Source: an uncultured bacterium
Lineage (GTDB): Bacteria > Verrucomicrobiota > Kiritimatiellia > CAIKKV01
Direction: 5' to 3'
Length of the DNA: 9,849 nucleotides
Assembly: GCA_903828035.1 (NCBI GenBank)
Contig: CAIKKV010000149.1
Span: 1-9,849, forward strand
A program made the position numbers and the translations under genes. Below, in pieces: positions 7,401 through 9,849 of the stretch. The notes under the pieces were generated by a model. The model had not been told where the DNA came from. It saw only the letters and a list, made by a program, of their open reading frames with translations, and made no database searches. The first letter of the stretch is position 1. Each line of letters starts with the position of its first letter.

Positions 7401-9804
7401 CGTAGCGGCGAATCGTATCGCGCAATGGAACGGGAGTAGTTGGACCAACCTAAGTTCCGGCATGAATGGTGACGTCTATGCGCTGGCGCTGGATGTCAAC
7501 GGCAACGTGTACGCCGGCGGGGATTTTACAACGGCGGGTGACGTGTCGGCAAATGGTATCGCGAAATGGAACGGAAGCACCTGGACCAACCTCGGCTTGG
7601 GCGTCAATGGCAGCAAGGGCCAGATACGCGCCTTGGCGTTGGACGGGAATGGCAACGTGTACGCCGGAGGGGATTTCACGACGGCGGGTGGCGTGCTGGC
7701 AAGCAACATCGCGAAATGGAACGGAAGCACCTGGACCAACCTCGGCTCCGGTATGAGCAGCGACAGCCCCCGTACGAGCGGCGACATACGCGGACTGGCG
7801 TTGGCGCCGGGAGGCGTCTTGTACGCCGCGGGGAATTTCGTGAGAGCAGGCGATGTGACGGTGAATTACGTCGCGCAATGGAACGGGAACAGTTGGACCA
7901 ATCTGGATTCCGGCATGGATTGGAAGACGCGCGCAGTGAAACTGGATACCAACGGCAACGTGAACGCCGGAGGGTATTTTACAAATGCAGGTAGCGTGGC
8001 GGCAAATTATGTGGCGCAATGGAACGGTAGCACCTGGGCTAACATGGGATCAGGCATGGACGGTGTTGTCGAAGAACTGGCAGTTGGCAGAGACAACGTT
8101 TTATACGCCGGAGGGTATTATACGACGGCCGGTGGCGTGGCGGCCAATAATGTGGCGAAGCGGGGGCCGGCGGGTACCGCGAAGCCCGGCGTGTCGCCAT
8201 CGTCAGGCTCTTATACCGGCGGCTATACGGTGACGATCATCGGGTCCAACCTTGGCGCCGGTTCCGACATCACCAACGTGACGATCTGTGGCGTGAAGGC
8301 ATCGGTCTTGCCCGGCCAGTCGTCCACGCAGGTTGTGGTCACGGCGGGCATTTCCAGCGTGGCCGGGCTCGGCGATGTGCGCGTGTTCTCGACCCGCTTC
8401 GGTGAGACGGTGAAGCGCAATGCCTTTGAATATCTGGGGGATCCGTCTTCGAACGTGATCGCCGCGCTGACCGACAAGGTGGAGGTGACGGTGCCCGAGG
8501 GCGGCACGGCAAGCTTCCGAGTGAAGCTGAGCGCGAAAAGCACGGGCGATGTGGTGGTGGCGGTGGCCCGAGAGAGCGGGGATTCAAGCCTCACGGTTTC
8601 CAACGGCGCGCGCTTGATCTTCACCCCGGCGAACTGGGCCACGTACCAGAGGGTGACCCTGGCGGCCGCCGAAGACAATGCCGACAACGTGGACGGCATC
8701 ACCGTGTTTGCCATCACGGCCGCGGGGATCGGCAGCGCCAAGGTCGTCGCCACGGAGGCGGATGACGACTATACGCTGGAAGTGACGCACACCAATGGAG
8801 CGGTGAAGATAAACGGCAATACACGGGGCAAGAATCAGAGCTTCTACGATCATGGCACGGTTGTGACGTTGACGGCCATGCCGAACAAGAGCTACCAGTT
8901 CAGCGAATGGCTCGGCGATGCGACGGGCAGCGACAATCCGCTGAAGCTGACGATGGACGGCGACCAGGCCGTGACGGCGTGGTTTGTGCCCGTGCCGCCG
9001 AAGGCGCTGCCGCCGCGTATGATCGCCAGGAAAGCCTTCACGGCCCGCTGGCAGTGGGTGGCTGGCGGCGCGCCGGAAGGCGAGTTGAGCGTGGCTTCGG
9101 ATGCGGGCTTTGCCAATCGGGTGCCGGGCTACGAGAAGCTCTATGTGTGCAACGACACGGAATGCAGCGTGAGCAACCTGGTGGCGAACCGGGATTACTG
9201 GTATCGCGTGCGGCGCCTCACGGCGCTGAGCGGGGAGAGCGTCTGGTCGAAGGCCATGAAGGTGCATACGGGCCTGGGGATGCCGGTGTTCACCTCGCTG
9301 TTGTTCGGCGGACCGGTTGACCAGGGGCCGTGCCAGGAGTATGCGCTGACGAACCTGGTCAGCGGAGCGGGCGAGCTGTCGGTGAAGTCGTCCGATACGA
9401 ACAATGTGGACGTGGTGCTGACGGAAAACGCCTTGTTCCTGCGCTACCTGTGGAGAGGCACGGAGGCGACCGCCCAGCTCACGTTGACGCTGAAGGATCC
9501 GGAAACCGGATACAAGGCGGCTTACCAGGTCGAGTTAAGCGAGGCGACCGGCAGCGTGGTCGTGGTGGAGACGGGGGCGTTGACGAATGCGGGCAAACGG
9601 CTTTCGCAGGATGTGACGATTGAAAACCGGACAGGCGCCCCCTTGTATGGCGTCCGGGTGCGGGCCGACGGCCTGGACAATCCGGAATGGATGAGAAATA
9701 GGACCGGAGTCGGAATGTATACGGCCGACCCCATCCTGGAGCTTCCCAGTGTCTTGCCGGCGGGGTCGCAACTGGTTGTTCGCGTGCTGTACCATTCGGA
9801 TTAG
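4432..9804 (+). CDS. Giant secreted modular protein: TIG domains and two seven-repeat propeller arrays
   Basis: A 1790-residue exported protein. The signal peptide has a long n-region, a hydrophobic core at about 20-35 and probable cleavage after AWA (residues 39-41). Domains in order: choice-of-anchor-D-like (49-176); TIG type A (about 177-265); seven propeller repeats (274-610); TIG type B (617-698); choice-of-anchor-D-like (702-815, with ITNNGTGLL at 741-749); TIG A (about 818-902); seven propeller repeats (910-1247); TIG B (1254-1335); Calx-beta-like (about 1341-1446, with VPEGGTASF); divergent InlB B-repeat-like (about 1447-1518, with GTVVTLTA and YQFSEW); Fn3-like (about 1524-1614); an unassigned beta-rich C-terminus (1615-1790). 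No LPxTG, PEP-CTERM, Por-type C-terminal domain or C-terminal helix is seen, so its retention at the cell surface is unexplained. No catalytic motif is visible. Adhesion or surface binding is inferred from domain types only. It is transcribed alone from the divergent region. Confidence 0.9.
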   Translation: MITTTGFVSQTMRATKPRYIPLGVACVISCLSLLAPHSAWAVFTGPTGSNLTVLGTNGILPIASGAAASKANGTDFGVCAPGTLRTNTLYLFNDGIGPLLEFSSIVTNGAGFTITGMPMSVVYNAKAPFTVVYGSATTGSNAADLVINIKATIATGAGVNYTVPTAYTIKLAGSVGAPVFEISTNRGAFAGGNTITVTNGNFGNITDVLVGGVQAVLGAHGANWFTITLPATGSAGVKDIVVQTSDNGAITLAGAYTVNPAGVIGWTDYGPSVWTNLGDGMNEAVWALAHDGTNLYAGGSFTTAGGVPAANVAKWDAASGAWTNLGAGMAGWVRALAYDGTNLYAGGDFTNAGGVSANYVAKWNGTCWTNLGLGVAGGVSALAYDGTKLYAGGAFTTAGGVSANYVAKWDAASGAWTNLGAGMNSHVYALAHDGTNLYAGGWFTYADREPAKRVAKWDVASGAWSNLGSGVSNAAGLQAYVYDLAYDGTNLFVGGDFTNAGGLSANYMATWDAATGSWTNLGIGMDREVYALAHDGANLYAGGLFTHAGGLSANYVAKRDAASGAWTNLGAGMDDWVFALAPVGTNLYAGGYFTTAGGVSAQHVAKWGPAVTVNSGVAPASGAFAGGYTVTIIGSNLGNGSDITNVTICGVKATVLPGQSATQVVVTAGVSGSAGLGDVRVFSTSFGETVKSTAFTYLPPGLQVRGVNGARIASGAGVSLLNGTQFAPIILGAIVTNTFSITNNGTGLLTISEYRTNGTDRTCFSIAGVPATVPVGGVSPFTVAYSPSAAGSHTAALVISNNSLTASYIINLAGSCCQLSANTGPFAGGNTITITNGSFGSITNVLVGGVRATLGAHGANGFTITLPATGSAGVKDIVVQTSDNGDITLTGAYTVNLAGLIGVDAEPAAWTNLGDGVNDAVYALVPATNNVLYAGGLFLEAGGTPANRVAQWNGSSWTNLGSGMNNHVFALARSTNAVLYAGGWFTTAGGVAANRIAQWNGSSWTNLSSGMNGDVYALALDVNGNVYAGGDFTTAGDVSANGIAKWNGSTWTNLGLGVNGSKGQIRALALDGNGNVYAGGDFTTAGGVLASNIAKWNGSTWTNLGSGMSSDSPRTSGDIRGLALAPGGVLYAAGNFVRAGDVTVNYVAQWNGNSWTNLDSGMDWKTRAVKLDTNGNVNAGGYFTNAGSVAANYVAQWNGSTWANMGSGMDGVVEELAVGRDNVLYAGGYYTTAGGVAANNVAKRGPAGTAKPGVSPSSGSYTGGYTVTIIGSNLGAGSDITNVTICGVKASVLPGQSSTQVVVTAGISSVAGLGDVRVFSTRFGETVKRNAFEYLGDPSSNVIAALTDKVEVTVPEGGTASFRVKLSAKSTGDVVVAVARESGDSSLTVSNGARLIFTPANWATYQRVTLAAAEDNADNVDGITVFAITAAGIGSAKVVATEADDDYTLEVTHTNGAVKINGNTRGKNQSFYDHGTVVTLTAMPNKSYQFSEWLGDATGSDNPLKLTMDGDQAVTAWFVPVPPKALPPRMIARKAFTARWQWVAGGAPEGELSVASDAGFANRVPGYEKLYVCNDTECSVSNLVANRDYWYRVRRLTALSGESVWSKAMKVHTGLGMPVFTSLLFGGPVDQGPCQEYALTNLVSGAGELSVKSSDTNNVDVVLTENALFLRYLWRGTEATAQLTLTLKDPETGYKAAYQVELSEATGSVVVVETGALTNAGKRLSQDVTIENRTGAPLYGVRVRADGLDNPEWMRNRTGVGMYTADPILELPSVLPAGSQLVVRVLYHSD
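4576..6531 (+). repeat. First copy of the internal supermodule duplication (residues 49-700)
   Basis: This segment encodes choice-of-anchor-D-like, TIG A, seven propeller repeats and TIG B, the same order as the following segment. Compared by hand without gaps, TIG A copies (residues 187-265 and 824-902) share 67 of 79 residues. TIG B copies (617-698 and 1254-1335) share 67 of 82. The choice-of-anchor-D-like domains are much less alike and differ in length. Boundaries are approximate. Confidence 0.75.
5251..6261 (+). repeat. Propeller array 1: seven tandem repeats of about 48 residues
   Basis: Units begin at Trp274, 322, 368, 416, 464, 518 and 566, with lengths 48, 46, 48, 48, 54, 48 and about 45 residues. 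The consensus is WTNLGxGM, VxALAxDG, TNLYAGGxFTxAGG, then VAKWDAASGA. Each unit has about four predicted short beta strands, as in a beta-propeller blade, so seven units suggest a closed seven-bladed propeller. The units resemble Kelch, Rax2 and DUF5122-type blades. Long exact DNA repeats occur, for example 45 bases shared by 5375-5419 and 6107-6151. Confidence 0.82.
6532..8445 (+). repeat. Second copy of the internal supermodule duplication (residues 701-1338)
   Basis: This repeats the order choice-of-anchor-D-like, TIG A, seven propeller repeats and TIG B. It includes a Cys-Cys pair (816-817) just before TIG A, which copy 1 lacks. The conserved Cys in VTICGVKA appears in both TIG B copies (residues 649 and 1286). 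Confidence 0.75.
7159..8172 (+). repeat. Propeller array 2: seven tandem repeats of about 47 residues
   Basis: Units begin at Trp910, 957, 1004, 1051, 1101, 1155 and 1202, with lengths 47, 47, 47, 50, 54, 47 and about 46 residues. The consensus differs from array 1 in its second half: GNVYAGGxFTTAGG, then IAKWNGSx in place of KWDAASGA. A 40-base exact DNA repeat is present at 7558-7597 and 7708-7747, between neighbouring units. The last unit ends in AKRGPA, as array 1 ends in AKWGPA. Confidence 0.82.
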
Positions 9805-9809
9805 GCGAA

Positions 9810-9842
9810 ACAGGCCCGGAAGCGTCCTGTGGATTACCGGGC
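9810..9842 (+). terminator. Inverted repeats after the giant gene, possible terminator
   Basis: Two competing hairpins lie just after the stop: GCCCGG (9814-9819) with CCGGGC (9837-9842), and ACAGG (9810-9814) with CCTGT (9826-9830). The window ends seven bases later, before any T-run could be seen. Confidence 0.22.
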
Positions 9843-9849
9843 GATAGCG

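Noticed and set aside
5251..8172. Regularly spaced DNA repeats that might suggest a CRISPR or minisatellite array
   Set aside because: The repeats are in frame at about 141-162 bases, imperfect, and encode beta-propeller blades within one open reading frame. There are no conserved direct repeats with unique spacers.

Overview
This is a GC-rich bacterial chromosomal window with five genes, all complete. I infer a Gram-negative bacterium, possibly of the PVC group (Kiritimatiellota, Verrucomicrobiota or Lentisphaerota). The inference rests on the style of the giant secreted protein: chained choice-of-anchor-D, IPT/TIG, 'YAGGxFTxAGG' propeller, Calx-beta-like and InlB-type modules with no Gram-positive sorting signal. 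It is only suggestive, and no rRNA or other phylogenetic marker is present.

Layout. Positions 1-132 hold no gene I can support. A leftward gene (133-1134) encodes an eight-helix permease of the ArsP_1/DUF318 superfamily, closest to the SO_0444-type Cu/Zn efflux permeases. Diverging from it is a small membrane-anchored GAF-domain protein (1302-1988) with no output domain. Just after it lies a nested REP/MITE-like palindrome (2006-2079) followed by a T-run. Next is a leftward two-gene operon, read from right to left: a membrane-anchored alpha/beta hydrolase (4136 to 3150), then gluQ, glutamyl-queuosine tRNA(Asp) synthetase (3117 to 2197). The operon has a very good sigma70-type promoter at 4190-4162.

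The AT-rich interval 4137-4431 is a divergent control region. It holds the leftward promoter, a 36-nt near-perfect palindrome, a rightward promoter with a consensus TTGACA, an 8-bp inverted repeat in the presumed leader, an AT-rich direct repeat and a strong ribosome binding site. It drives the main item of the window, a 1790-residue secreted modular protein (4432-9804).

That protein contains an internal duplication of about 650 residues. Each copy runs choice-of-anchor-D-like domain, TIG type A, seven propeller repeats, TIG type B. The two seven-repeat arrays keep blade-by-blade correspondence: a matching first blade, an enlarged fifth blade of 54 residues in both, and a matching last blade. 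Each array nevertheless has its own internal consensus. I predict two seven-bladed beta-propellers joined by immunoglobulin-like spacers. A Calx-beta-like domain, a divergent InlB B-repeat, an Fn3-like domain and an unidentified C-terminal region follow.

Apart from the hydrolase-gluQ operon, the genes do not form an obvious single pathway.
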